From Actinocatenispora rupis (GTDB taxonomy: Bacteria > Actinomycetota > Actinomycetes > Mycobacteriales > Micromonosporaceae), in NCBI RefSeq assembly GCF_016861975.1, contig NZ_BOMB01000001.1, positions 186,001 to 250,000 of the forward strand: a stretch of DNA of 64,000 nucleotides, written 5' to 3'. Positions 9,494 through 17,564 of this stretch are shown in pieces (the first letter of the stretch is position 1; each line of letters opens with the position of its first letter). The position numbers and the translations under genes were made by a program. The notes under the pieces were generated by a model. It was not told the origin of the DNA, did not search any database, and saw nothing but the letters and a program-made list of their open reading frames with translations.

Positions 9494-9519
9494 ACGGGCC
9501 GGGTGACAACCCGGCCCGT
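9494..9519 (+). terminator. terminator-like hairpin after yggT
   Basis: ACGGGCCGGGT (9494-9504) and ACCCGGCCCGT (9509-9519) form a perfect 11-bp stem with a GACA loop, eight bases after the yggT stop. There is no T-tract, as is common for actinobacterial intrinsic terminators. It separates the division cluster from divIVA. Confidence 0.7.
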
Positions 9520-9612
9520 GGCGCTGCCGACAGACCAGCCGGATCACGATGGCCCGGTCCCGGTCCTATCGACAGCGAGCCACGCGGTCGCAAGCTGAAC
9601 CGAGGAGTTTCG

Positions 9613-10473
9613 ATGCCGCTGACCCCGGCCGACGTGCACAACGTCGCGTTCAAGAAGCCCCCCATCGGGAAGCGGGGGTACGACGAGGATGAGGTCGATG
9701 CCTTCCTCGACGAGGTCGAGCGTGAACTCGTCCGCCTCGTGGAGGACAACAACGAGCTCCGCGCCCAGCTTGAGCGCGTCCAGCAGGGTGGGGCCGTCGC
9801 GCCGCCCGCCGGTGGCGGTGCCCCCGAGCACCTGGTCGCCGAGAACAACGAGCTGCGGGACCAGCTCGAGCGTCTGCAGCAGGACAAGCTGAACGCCGAG
9901 CAGGCCGTCCGTCAGGCGCAGGCCGAGCTGGACCAGATGCACGCGCAGGGTGGCGCCGCGCCGTCCGTGGCCGCCGCGGCTGCCGCGGCAGGTGGCGACG
10001 GTGGCGAGCAGCAGGCGCTGCGGGTGCTGATGATGGCGCAGCGCACCGCCGACGACCACGTCTCGGACGCACGCCGTGAGGCCGACAAGCTGCTGTCCGA
10101 CGCCCGCGCCAAGGCCGACGAGGTCACCCAGAAGGCGCGCAGCAAGGCCGAGTCGCTGGAGCGCGACGCGCGTCAGCGGCACCAGGAGGCCATGGGCGGT
10201 CTTGAGGTCAAGCGGGCCGCGCTGCAGAAGCACATCGAGGAGCTCAAGGCCTTCGAGCGGGAGTACCGCACGCGGCTCAAGGCGTACCTGGAGAGCCAGC
10301 TCCGGGATCTGGGTGCCCGCGGTCAGGGCATCGAGGAGGAGCTGAACCGTTCCGGCGACGCCAGCCGTCCCGCCGCGACCAACGGTGGTCTCGCCGCCGC
10401 CGGCCTCGGTGGCGCGTACACCCCGGCCCGTGGTGGCCTGGGCCTCCCCCCTGCCGACGGAGGCACCCGGTAG
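9613..10473 (+). CDS. divIVA: DivIVA/Wag31 polar growth scaffold
   Basis: It is a coiled-coil protein that senses curved membrane and recruits the polar elongation machinery in actinobacteria. It has 286 residues. The conserved N-terminal lipid-binding domain (residues 1-60) contains [31 protein letters not shown] first coiled coil, a low-complexity Ala/Gly insert (about 115-135) and a second long coiled coil (about 135-245) follow. The C-terminus is Gly/Ala-rich. The SD GAGGAG lies seven bases before ATG. It appears to be a separate transcription unit, between the 9494 and 10476 hairpins. Confidence 0.95.
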   Translation: MPLTPADVHNVAFKKPPIGKRGYDEDEVDAFLDEVERELVRLVEDNNELRAQLERVQQGGAVAPPAGGGAPEHLVAENNELRDQLERLQQDKLNAEQAVRQAQAELDQMHAQGGAAPSVAAAAAAAGGDGGEQQALRVLMMAQRTADDHVSDARREADKLLSDARAKADEVTQKARSKAESLERDARQRHQEAMGGLEVKRAALQKHIEELKAFEREYRTRLKAYLESQLRDLGARGQGIEEELNRSGDASRPAATNGGLAAAGLGGAYTPARGGLGLPPADGGTR

Positions 10474-10475
10474 GA

Positions 10476-10500
10476 TCCTGTTCCTTCATCTGGAACAGGA
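10476..10500 (+). terminator. hairpin after divIVA
   Basis: TCCTGTTCC (10476-10484) and GGAACAGGA (10492-10500) form a perfect 9-bp stem with a seven-base loop, starting two bases after the divIVA stop. No T-run follows. It is a likely terminator or 3'-end stabiliser; the next gene starts 21 bases later. Confidence 0.6.
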
Positions 10501-10521
10501 CAATCTCGGCCGAGGTGACCC

Positions 10522-11301
10522 GTGATCGTTGCCAGCTTGCTGCTGATCCTCGTGGCGGCAGTGCTGCTGGTGCTCGGGTTGGTGCGAGGCATCGACCTGC
10601 TGCTCGTGGTGTCGATCGCGGTGAGTCTGCTCGCGGCTGTCGCGCTGTACGTGGGCGCCCGGCAGTCGAGGTCGAACCGCAGCACGCCGGCGGATGACGC
10701 CGGCGACAACGGTGAGCCGGCGGGGGAGAGCACCGAGACCGCCGAGATGCCGGCCAGTGAGCCGGCGTACGGCGAATCCGCTCTGCGCCGGGGAGGACAG
10801 GTTCCGGACCTCCCCGGCCGGCGCGTGTCGGGCGCGCGGACCGATCCGACCCGGTCGGGTGCCGTGCAGCGCGAGTTCGCGGATCTGGACCCGGCGAACG
10901 ATCCGGATCCCTGGGACCACCGGCCGCCGTGGCCGCTGGACCGTACCGCGGCCGAACCGACCGAGTCCGTACCGACCATTCCGGTGGGGCGTTTCCCGGA
11001 CGAGCCCGGCCGGTACGGGATGGTCATTCCGGATGTCGAGAGCGACAACGCGACCGACGATCCGATGGACGAGCCACCGGTGCAGCGCACGTCCCGTTCG
11101 GATGCGGACCTGGTCGCACGACTGCCTGCCGAGGTACTCGTGGTCGACGGTCGTCCGAGGTACCACGTGACGGGGTGTCCGCACCTGCTCGGCAAGGACT
11201 CGGAGCCGCTGCCAGTCGCCGAGGCGGTCGAACTGGGTTTCAACCCGTGTGGCTGGTGCCAGCCGGACACCGTCCTGCTCGGCGGTACTCCGGAGCTGTG
11301 A
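10522..11301 (+). CDS. membrane protein with C-terminal CxH/CxxC zinc-ribbon-like motif
   Basis: The family was not recognised by name. It has 259 residues. Two adjacent N-terminal transmembrane helices (about 1-22 and 26-47) precede a long charged, probably disordered cytoplasmic region (50-190). The last 65 residues form a compact domain with H215, C219, H221, C243 and C246, a spacing suggesting a zinc site. GTG 10522 has a weak upstream SD. Position between divIVA and the DksA-like gene is seen in related actinobacteria, so a link to polar growth is possible, but this is inference. Confidence 0.75.
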   Translation: MIVASLLLILVAAVLLVLGLVRGIDLLLVVSIAVSLLAAVALYVGARQSRSNRSTPADDAGDNGEPAGESTETAEMPASEPAYGESALRRGGQVPDLPGRRVSGARTDPTRSGAVQREFADLDPANDPDPWDHRPPWPLDRTAAEPTESVPTIPVGRFPDEPGRYGMVIPDVESDNATDDPMDEPPVQRTSRSDADLVARLPAEVLVVDGRPRYHVTGCPHLLGKDSEPLPVAEAVELGFNPCGWCQPDTVLLGGTPEL

Positions 11302-11410
11302 CTCGGCGTCCCCCACGTCTCCGGCATCCCGTACAAAACGGGCATTGAACCGGTCAGCATAGCGCTCACTGAGGGCAGCGGTTCGCTGACAGTCGGATAT
11401 TCACAGATGT

Positions 11411-11439
11411 TTGTCGGGCGCCCAACTACTCCGTATCCT
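11411..11439 (+). promoter_or_regulatory. promoter for the TraR/DksA-like gene
   Basis: TTGTCG (11411-11416) and TATCCT (11434-11439) are separated by exactly 17 bases, a good match to a primary sigma-factor promoter. It lies in the 442-base gap 11302-11743, which holds no convincing gene. Transcription from about 11446 would give a leader near 300 bases long before the ATG at 11744. An open frame runs through that leader but has no coding look. Confidence 0.6.
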
Positions 11440-11743
11440 TAGTGGTTCCACGCGCGTCGCGCCCGGTCAGACCGCCCGGACGCGCCGCGCCCGTTCTGTA
11501 TGTGGGAGCCGCGATGGCCAGCGCGCCCGGTGGTGCACAACACCCCCGGTCGCAGGCTGCCCGGGGTTGCCCGTCAATGCCGCACCACCCGTCAGTCCAG
11601 GTCAGCCACACAGCGGTGCGAAAGGTGACCGCCGATCCCGAGGGCCGGGCCGGCCGCGTGGGACGGGGCACGACGTCGACGAGCCGTCCGCACCGGCGAC
11701 AACCACGACGACCGCCGCGCCGAGCGCGGCCAAGGGGGCGACG

Positions 11744-12367
11744 ATGACCACCAAGTCGGGAGTGAAGGCCGCCGGCGCGGCGACGCGCAAGACCACGGAC
11801 AGCAAGTCCAGCACCAAGCCGTCCGCGACGAAGAAGCCGGCCGCGCGCAAGCCGGCCGCGAGCGGGTCGACCAACGGCGGGCAGGCCACGTCGTCCGCGG
11901 CGAAGCCGAGCCGGGCGAAGGCACCGGCCGCGAAGGCCGCGCCGAGCAAGTCGGCCGCGAGTAAGAGTGCGCCGGCGAAGTCCGCCGGACGTGGACGCAA
12001 GACGCGGTCCGCGGCCGAGACCGAGAAGATCCGCGTCGCGCTGAACGAGCGGCTCACCGAGCTGCGCGCGGAGTACGACAGCATGATGGCGCAGCTGACG
12101 GACCTGCAGCGGGACCGGCTCACCGACTCGGCGGGCGACGACCAGGCCGACACCGGTACGAAGACGTTCGAGCGCGAGCAGGAGATCTCGCTGGCCAACG
12201 GGATCCGGGACCGGGTCACGCAGGTGGAGCGGGCCCTGGAGCGCCTGGACGACGGGCACTACGGATACTGTGAGCGGTGCGGGAATCCGATCCCGGCCGA
12301 GCGTCTCGCCGCGTTCCCGTCGGCGACGCTCTGTGTGAGCTGCAAGCAGTTGGAGGAACGGCGCTGA
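11744..12367 (+). CDS. TraR/DksA-type zinc finger protein with Lys/Ala-rich N-terminal tail
   Basis: It has 207 residues. Residues 1-85 are Lys/Ala/Ser/Pro-rich with AAKPS- and KSA-like repeats resembling histone H1 tails. Residues 90-160 form the coiled coil. The C-terminal four-cysteine finger is C176, C179, C197 and C200, in the DksA family context YGYCERCGNPIPAERL. DksA/TraR proteins bind the RNA polymerase secondary channel; actinobacterial relatives are mostly uncharacterised. ATG 11744 has AGGGGG upstream. The tail suggests nucleic-acid binding, by inference. Its 3' end carries the SD for lspA, and the stop overlaps the lspA start. Confidence 0.85.
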   Translation: MTTKSGVKAAGAATRKTTDSKSSTKPSATKKPAARKPAASGSTNGGQATSSAAKPSRAKAPAAKAAPSKSAASKSAPAKSAGRGRKTRSAAETEKIRVALNERLTELRAEYDSMMAQLTDLQRDRLTDSAGDDQADTGTKTFEREQEISLANGIRDRVTQVERALERLDDGHYGYCERCGNPIPAERLAAFPSATLCVSCKQLEERR

Positions 12368-13077
12368 GCCACGACAGTACCGACCGTGCGCCGTCCGACG
12401 ACGCTGCCCGGTCGGACCACGCACCTCGCTCCCGGCGTACGGTCGCCCTGCTGGCGGGCGTCGCCGCCGTCGCGCTGGCGCTCGACATCCTGACCAAGAT
12501 CCTCGCCGTGGCGAAGCTCCGCCCGGACGAGCCGGTCAAACTGCTCGGCGGCGCCGTGTACCTGAGCCTCACCCGTAACACGGGGGCCGCGTTCAACCTG
12601 GGCGCGGGGTACACGGCGGTGCTGGCGGTGGTGGCCGTCGTGGTGATCGTCGTGATCATCCGGTTCGCCCGGCGGCTTGGTTCGGTGCCGTGGGCGGTGG
12701 CGCTCGGGTTGGTGCTCGGCGGCGCTGCCGGCAACCTCACCGACCGGCTGTTCCGGGCGCCGGCTCCGTTCCGCGGCGGGGTGATCGACTTCATCAGCCT
12801 GTTCGGTCCGGACGGACGGCCCTGGCCGATCTTCAACGTGGCGGACTCCTGCCTGGTCTGCGGTGTGATCCTGGCCGTACTGCTGGAGCTGACGGGCCGC
12901 AAGCTGGACGGCAGCCGGGCCAACCGGTCCGCCGGTGACGAGACGAAGCGGGCCGACGGTGCCGGGACGCCCGACACCGACGCCGAGCCCTCCGGTACCG
13001 GGGAGGTCGAGCCGGCGGACACGGCCGACGAGCCGGCCGCGGAGCGTACCGCGGGGCGCCGGAGCGGTGACTCGTGA
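12364..13077 (+). CDS. lspA: LspA, lipoprotein signal peptidase II (CTG start)
   Basis: This integral-membrane aspartyl protease removes signal peptides from prolipoproteins, downstream of Lgt (also in this window). It has 237 residues and four hydrophobic segments. The catalytic aspartates lie in [11 protein letters not shown] and IFNVADSC, and NTGAAF is also present. From TM1 back to the dksA stop there is no in-frame ATG, GTG or TTG. CTG 12364 overlaps that stop (CTGA) and has GGAGGA (12352-12357) six bases upstream, so CTG is the best start. The only other option, GTG 12277, would overlap dksA by 91 bases. The acidic C-terminal tail of about 60 residues is longer than usual. Confidence 0.92.
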   Translation: MSHDSTDRAPSDDAARSDHAPRSRRTVALLAGVAAVALALDILTKILAVAKLRPDEPVKLLGGAVYLSLTRNTGAAFNLGAGYTAVLAVVAVVVIVVIIRFARRLGSVPWAVALGLVLGGAAGNLTDRLFRAPAPFRGGVIDFISLFGPDGRPWPIFNVADSCLVCGVILAVLLELTGRKLDGSRANRSAGDETKRADGAGTPDTDAEPSGTGEVEPADTADEPAAERTAGRRSGDS

Positions 13078-14018
13078 CGGGGCAGATCCGGGGCGAGCTG
13101 CGCACCGTACCGGTGCCTGACGGGCTGGCCGGGATGCGGGTGGACCAGGCGATCGCGCGGCTGTTCGGGTTGTCCCGGACGGTGGCGGCGGACCTGGTCG
13201 CGGACGGCGCGGTCGTACTGGACGGGTCGGCGCCGGCGAAGTCGGACCGGGTGCACCCGGGGGCGTACCTGGAGGTCACGTTGCCGGCGCCGGAGTCGGC
13301 CGAGGCGATCGTGGCGGCGCCGGTGGACGGCCTCGTGGTGGTGTACGCGGACGACGACATCGTGGTGGTGGACAAGCCGGTCGGCGTGGCCGCGCACCCG
13401 AGCCCGGGGTGGACCGGCCCGACGGTGCTGGCCGGGCTGGCGGCGATGGGGCAGACGGTCGCCACGAGCGGCGCGGCGGAGCGCCAGGGCATCGTGCACC
13501 GGCTCGACGTGGGCACGTCCGGGCTGATGGTGGTCGCGAAGAGCGAGCACGCGTACAGCATCCTGAAGCGGGCGTTCAAGGTGCGCACCGTGGAGAAGCG
13601 GTACCACGCGGTCGTGCAGGGCCACCTTGACCCTTTCCGGGGAACAATCGACGCACCCATTGACCGGCATCCCACGCACGACTACAAGTGGGCAGTGGTC
13701 TCAGGCGGTAAGAACAGCGTCACGCACTATGACACCGTCGAGGCGTTCCCGGCCGCGAGCCTGGTGGACGTCCGGCTGGAGACGGGTCGCACCCACCAGA
13801 TCCGGGTGCACTTCTCCGCACTGCGGCACCCCTGTGTCGGCGACCTGACGTACGGGGCGGATCCGACGCTGTCGCGGCGGCTCGGGCTGTCCCGGCAGTG
13901 GTTGCACGCCCGCGAGCTGGCGTTCGACCATCCGTCCAGCGGCGACCGGGTGCGCTTCACCAGCGAGTACCCGGAGGATCTGGCGCACGCGTTGCGTGTG
14001 CTGCGCGGTGAGGACTGA
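13074..14018 (+). CDS. RluA/RluD family pseudouridine synthase
   Basis: It isomerises specific uridines in 23S rRNA. It has 314 residues. An N-terminal S4 RNA-binding domain (about 10-80, [22 protein letters not shown]) precedes the catalytic domain with HRLDVGTSG, whose Asp is the nucleophile, then [23 protein letters not shown] 13074 overlaps the lspA stop (GTGA). It follows lspA as in many bacteria. Codons from about 13618 to 13738 are strikingly less GC-biased than the rest. The rRNA target cannot be read from sequence, so the rluD name is only likely. Confidence 0.92.
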   Translation: MTGQIRGELRTVPVPDGLAGMRVDQAIARLFGLSRTVAADLVADGAVVLDGSAPAKSDRVHPGAYLEVTLPAPESAEAIVAAPVDGLVVVYADDDIVVVDKPVGVAAHPSPGWTGPTVLAGLAAMGQTVATSGAAERQGIVHRLDVGTSGLMVVAKSEHAYSILKRAFKVRTVEKRYHAVVQGHLDPFRGTIDAPIDRHPTHDYKWAVVSGGKNSVTHYDTVEAFPAASLVDVRLETGRTHQIRVHFSALRHPCVGDLTYGADPTLSRRLGLSRQWLHARELAFDHPSSGDRVRFTSEYPEDLAHALRVLRGED

Positions 14019-14021
14019 GGT

Positions 14022-14972
14022 GTGGGCCTCCGCCGGGGCCTGCGCGATCTCGACCGTCGACTGATCCCACCGCTCGCCTCGGCGTTCGGGTGGCTGGGCG
14101 GTGGCGCGAAACGTCGCCTTCTCGGTACGGCCGTGCTGGTGGTGGCGGCGCTCGCGGTGGCCGGTGCGCTGGCCGTACGGGACCGGCCGGTGGAGCCGGA
14201 GCCGGCGACGACGCGGGTGGGTCTGGCCGCTGGTGAGCCGGTGTCGAGCTACGTCGCGGACTCGCGCGGCGACCTGTCCCGGCTGGCCCGCTCGGGCGAC
14301 CCGGACCGTCCGGTGTACGCGCTGGTCTCGCTGTCGGCGTACCTGTCGCCGGCGCGGCTGCGGCCGGTGCTGGCCGGGGTGCGGGCGGAGCGGGCGTACA
14401 CGAGGGTGCCGTTGCCCGGGTATCCGGCGCCGGTCGCCGCGGTGGGCGCGCGCCGGGTGCCGGCGGACGTGGTGGCGGGGATGGACCGGCTGGCCGCGGA
14501 CCGGAACCGGATCTCGACCGACTTCGGCCGGCTGGCGGCGTCGCCCGGGCCGCAGCGCGGGCAGTACCGGTCGGAGCAGCGGGTGTACCGGGCGCAGGCC
14601 GAGGCGTACGCGGGGCATTGTTCGTGCGTGTTCGCAGCGCTGGTGTCGGGGCGACCGGGGGCGCTGACCCGGCTGGCGGCCCGCCCGGGAGTACGGGCGG
14701 TGGAGCCGGCGCGGGCCGGTACCCGGCTGGACAGGTTGGTGGTGGCGCCGCTGCTGCCGGAGCAGTCCGGCGACGACCCGTCGACGCCGCCGTCGCCGTC
14801 GCCGGTGCCGTCGGGTTCGGCGCCGGGTCCGGCGGATCCGTCACCGTCGCCGTCGGGGAGTACGCCGGCATCGGTGCCGCCGTCGCCGTCCCGGTCGGCG
14901 GATCCGCCGTCGTCGCCGGCCGGTGCGCCGGGTGCGGCCGAGCCGTCCGCGGAGGTCACCGGAGGCGGGTGA
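14022..14972 (+). CDS. membrane-anchored hypothetical protein with Pro/Ser-rich C-tail
   Basis: The family was not recognised. It has 316 residues. One transmembrane helix near 31-50 (GTAVLVVAALAVAGALAV) follows a basic N-terminus. An extracytoplasmic region of about 190 residues has two lone cysteines close together (HCSC) and an alpha-helical look. The last 65 residues are almost pure Pro/Ser with SPSP repeats and are probably a disordered wall-spanning or surface-exposed tail. GTG 14022 is three bases after the upstream stop, with GAGG immediately before. Its function is unknown. Confidence 0.75.
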   Translation: MGLRRGLRDLDRRLIPPLASAFGWLGGGAKRRLLGTAVLVVAALAVAGALAVRDRPVEPEPATTRVGLAAGEPVSSYVADSRGDLSRLARSGDPDRPVYALVSLSAYLSPARLRPVLAGVRAERAYTRVPLPGYPAPVAAVGARRVPADVVAGMDRLAADRNRISTDFGRLAASPGPQRGQYRSEQRVYRAQAEAYAGHCSCVFAALVSGRPGALTRLAARPGVRAVEPARAGTRLDRLVVAPLLPEQSGDDPSTPPSPSPVPSGSAPGPADPSPSPSGSTPASVPPSPSRSADPPSSPAGAPGAAEPSAEVTGGG

Positions 14973-15038
14973 GGGCGGTGACCGCCGACGGGTACCCCTC
15001 GGCGTGTCATGATCAGCGGGGAACGGGGAGGGGGAGCC

Positions 15039-16034
15039 GTGCTGTCCGTGCTGGGGGTCGACGCGCCGGAGGAACGGGTGTACCGCGCGCTGGTCGGCCA
15101 CCCGGCCGCGACCCTCGACGAACTGTCCGTGGAGCTCGGCACCGACCCCGCGGGCCTGTCGCGTTCGCTGGCGATGTTGGAGGCGCGCGGCCTGGTGGCC
15201 CGTTCCGGCGGCCGCTTCGACCGGTACGTGGCGGCCCCGCCCGCGGTCGCGATCGGCGCGCTGCTGAACCAGCACCGGGCGGAGCTGCGGCAGGTGGAGG
15301 TGACGCTGGCGTCGCTGGCGGAGACGTACCGGGCGGCGGGTGGTGAGCGGGCGCTCGACGACCTGATCGAGGTGGTGTCCGGCGTCGAGGCCATCCGGTA
15401 CCGGGCGGACCAGCTCCAGCGCGGCGCGTCCGGCGAGGTGCTGCTGTTCGCGGTGCCGCCGTTCCGCGCGGTGACCCGGGCGGAGAACGCGGCGGCGCAG
15501 GACGACGCGCTGCGCCGGGGCGTCCGGTACCGGATCGTGGTGTGTCGGGGGTTGCTGGAGGAGCCGGGCACGCTGGACCGGTGCCGTGGCCTGGTGCGGT
15601 CGGGCAGCCGGATCCGGGTGGTGGAGGAGCTGCCGCTGAACCTGCTCGTCGCGGACGGTACGGACGCGCTCGTGCCGTTGGCCGACGGAGCCGGTACGGA
15701 GGGCGCGTTGCTGGTGCACCCGAGCGGGGTGCTGGACGCGCTGGTGGCGTTGTTCGAGGCGGTGTGGTCGACGAGCCTGCCGCTGCACCTGGACCCGGCC
15801 GAGGCGGCGGACGCGGACGAGGTGCCGGAGCAGCTCGACGGGCTGGACATCCAGGCGGTCGACGCGCGGATCCTGTCGCTGCTGCTGGTCGGTCTCACGG
15901 ACCGGTCGGTGGCGAGCCAGCTCGGCCTGTCCATGCGTACCGTGCAGCGTCGGGTGCGGCATCTGATGGACCTGGCCGGTGTGCAGACCCGACTGCAGCT
16001 CGGGTGGTACGCGGCGCGTAACGGTTGGGTGTGA
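15039..16034 (+). CDS. transcriptional regulator, TrmB-like N-terminal wHTH and LuxR-type C-terminal HTH
   Basis: It has 331 residues from GTG 15039, chosen because AGGGGGAG lies just upstream; ATG 15009 is an in-frame alternative. Residues 10-65 form a winged helix (EERVYRALVGHPAATLDELSVELG) like TrmB/ArsR regulators. The middle (about 95-240) resembles a TrmB-type or phosphatidyltransferase-like sensor fold. The last 65 residues form a LuxR/GerE-type HTH (LLLVGLTDRSVASQLGLSMRTVQRRVRHLMD). Two DNA-binding domains in one chain recur in actinomycete regulators of specialised metabolism. The target is unknown. A strong hairpin follows the stop. Confidence 0.8.
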   Translation: MLSVLGVDAPEERVYRALVGHPAATLDELSVELGTDPAGLSRSLAMLEARGLVARSGGRFDRYVAAPPAVAIGALLNQHRAELRQVEVTLASLAETYRAAGGERALDDLIEVVSGVEAIRYRADQLQRGASGEVLLFAVPPFRAVTRAENAAAQDDALRRGVRYRIVVCRGLLEEPGTLDRCRGLVRSGSRIRVVEELPLNLLVADGTDALVPLADGAGTEGALLVHPSGVLDALVALFEAVWSTSLPLHLDPAEAADADEVPEQLDGLDIQAVDARILSLLLVGLTDRSVASQLGLSMRTVQRRVRHLMDLAGVQTRLQLGWYAARNGWV

Positions 16035-16038
16035 TCTC

Positions 16039-16060
16039 GCGGGCACAGCGTCGTGCCCGC
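16039..16060 (+). terminator. terminator-like hairpin after the two-HTH regulator
   Basis: GCGGGCAC (16039-16046) and GTGCCCGC (16053-16060) form a perfect 8-bp stem with a six-base loop, starting five bases after the regulator stop. No T-tract follows. Confidence 0.6.
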
Positions 16061-16153
16061 CGACCAGGCTGCCGCGGGGTGGGATGACCGGCACCACCGG
16101 CGCGTACCCGCGTGCTGGTTCGTTGAACTTCCAGATGCGGGAAACGGTGGGGG

Positions 16154-16182
16154 CTGGCAAAGTGCCGATCGCTCCGTAGCCT
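16154..16182 (+). promoter_or_regulatory. promoter for the MinD-like gene
   Basis: CTGGCA (16154-16159) and TAGCCT (16177-16182) are spaced by 17 bases, a plausible housekeeping promoter. The MinD-like start codon at 16212 follows with GGGAGG at 16201-16206. Confidence 0.45.
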
Positions 16183-16211
16183 GTTGGTGGTGATCGTCCG
16201 GGGAGGCGAGC

Positions 16212-17282
16212 GTGGATCAGACCGGAGCCGGAGCATCACGCGCCGGTGACTCGGGGTCGCGGTGGCGGAACCTGCTGGGCCGGGGACGGCCGCGGGACTC
16301 CGAGGCGATGCCCGATGCCCCGGTGGGCGCGCCCCGGGCGACGGAGTACGGCCGGGCCCGGGTGGGCACGCCGCCGCACGTACCGCGGCCCGCCGCACCG
16401 TCGGAGCCGCGCGGGCGCCGGTCGACGCCGATCCCGGTGCAGGTCGCCGGGCACCGCCCCGCGGCGTACTCGACGGGTTCGGTGGACGGGCTGGTCGCCG
16501 CGCTGCGCAAGGACTTCGGCACGTCGCGCACGGTGGCGTTCGTGAACCCGAAGGGCGGCGTACACAAGACGACGGCGACGGTGCTGACCGCGGCGACACT
16601 CGGCAGTGCCCGTGGCGGCGGCGTCCTGGCCTGGGACGACAACGAGCTGCGCGGCACGCTGGGGCTGCGCGCGGGGACGGCCCGGCACGCCCGCACCATC
16701 CGGCACCTGGTCGACGACCTGGCCCGGATCGAGGCGGGCCCGGGCATCCTCGCCGACGTACTGGACGACTACCTGCGGCACACCCGCGACGGCTCGTTCG
16801 ACGTACTGGCCGGGGACGAGGATCCGCGGATCGCGCGCCGGCTGGATCCGGCGACGGTGCGCCGGGTGCTGACGGTGCTGTCCTCCACGCACGACGTCAT
16901 CTGCGTCGACACCGGCAACAACGTCGAGTCGCCGAACTGGCAGACGGTGGTGCGCGCCGCCGACCACATGGTGGTCACGACGGTGCCGCGGGAGGACGCC
17001 GCGTTCACCGCGGACTGGATGCTCGACCTGCTGGTCGAGGAGGGCATGGGCGAACTGGTGTCCTCGGCGACCACGCTGATCAGCTGCCCCACGCCGAACC
17101 GTACGGCGCTGACCGACGACCTGTTGCAGCACTTCGGCAGCCGCACCCGTACCGCGGTGGTCGTGCCGTACGACCCGGCGCTGGAGCCCGGTTCGACCAT
17201 CGAGTACTCGACGCTCGCGCCGGCCACCCGGATGGCGTGGCTGTACGCCGGGGTCGCGATCAGCGAGTCGTTCCACCCGTAG
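16212..17282 (+). CDS. MinD/ParA-like ATPase with variant P-loop (KGGVHKT)
   Basis: It has 356 residues. A disordered Pro/Arg-rich N-terminus (1-85) precedes a SIMIBI ATPase domain. The deviant Walker A box reads KGGVHKT at residues 114-120. Both lysines are kept (114 and 119), but the glycine before the catalytic lysine is His118. DTGNN and SCPTPNRTAL follow where switch and base-recognition elements lie. MinD/ParA ATPases position division, secretion or DNA cargo. The target here is unknown; no ParB-like partner is adjacent. GTG 16212 has GGGAGG five bases upstream. Confidence 0.85.
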   Translation: MDQTGAGASRAGDSGSRWRNLLGRGRPRDSEAMPDAPVGAPRATEYGRARVGTPPHVPRPAAPSEPRGRRSTPIPVQVAGHRPAAYSTGSVDGLVAALRKDFGTSRTVAFVNPKGGVHKTTATVLTAATLGSARGGGVLAWDDNELRGTLGLRAGTARHARTIRHLVDDLARIEAGPGILADVLDDYLRHTRDGSFDVLAGDEDPRIARRLDPATVRRVLTVLSSTHDVICVDTGNNVESPNWQTVVRAADHMVVTTVPREDAAFTADWMLDLLVEEGMGELVSSATTLISCPTPNRTALTDDLLQHFGSRTRTAVVVPYDPALEPGSTIEYSTLAPATRMAWLYAGVAISESFHP

Positions 17283-17564
17283 GTCGCTTCGCGCGCGGGC
17301 GGCGGGACGGGTCGCCCGCGGCCTCGCGTGGGAGGCGCGACCGGCGTGTCGGTGGCCTTCCGCGGCGGGCGCGGGAGGCGAGACGGGAGTCACCCGACCG
17401 GGTTCGTCCCGGCCGGGCGAGCCGGGTTCGCCGACCGGCGCGGGTGGGGCTATTTTCGTCGTACCCGGTGGCTAGGCTGCCGGGTCGAGCCGGGGGTGCG
17501 GCCAACACTTCGTCCGGCTCGGCACGGGTTCGTCCAGGTGAATACGAGGGGGGCGTGGCGCGCC

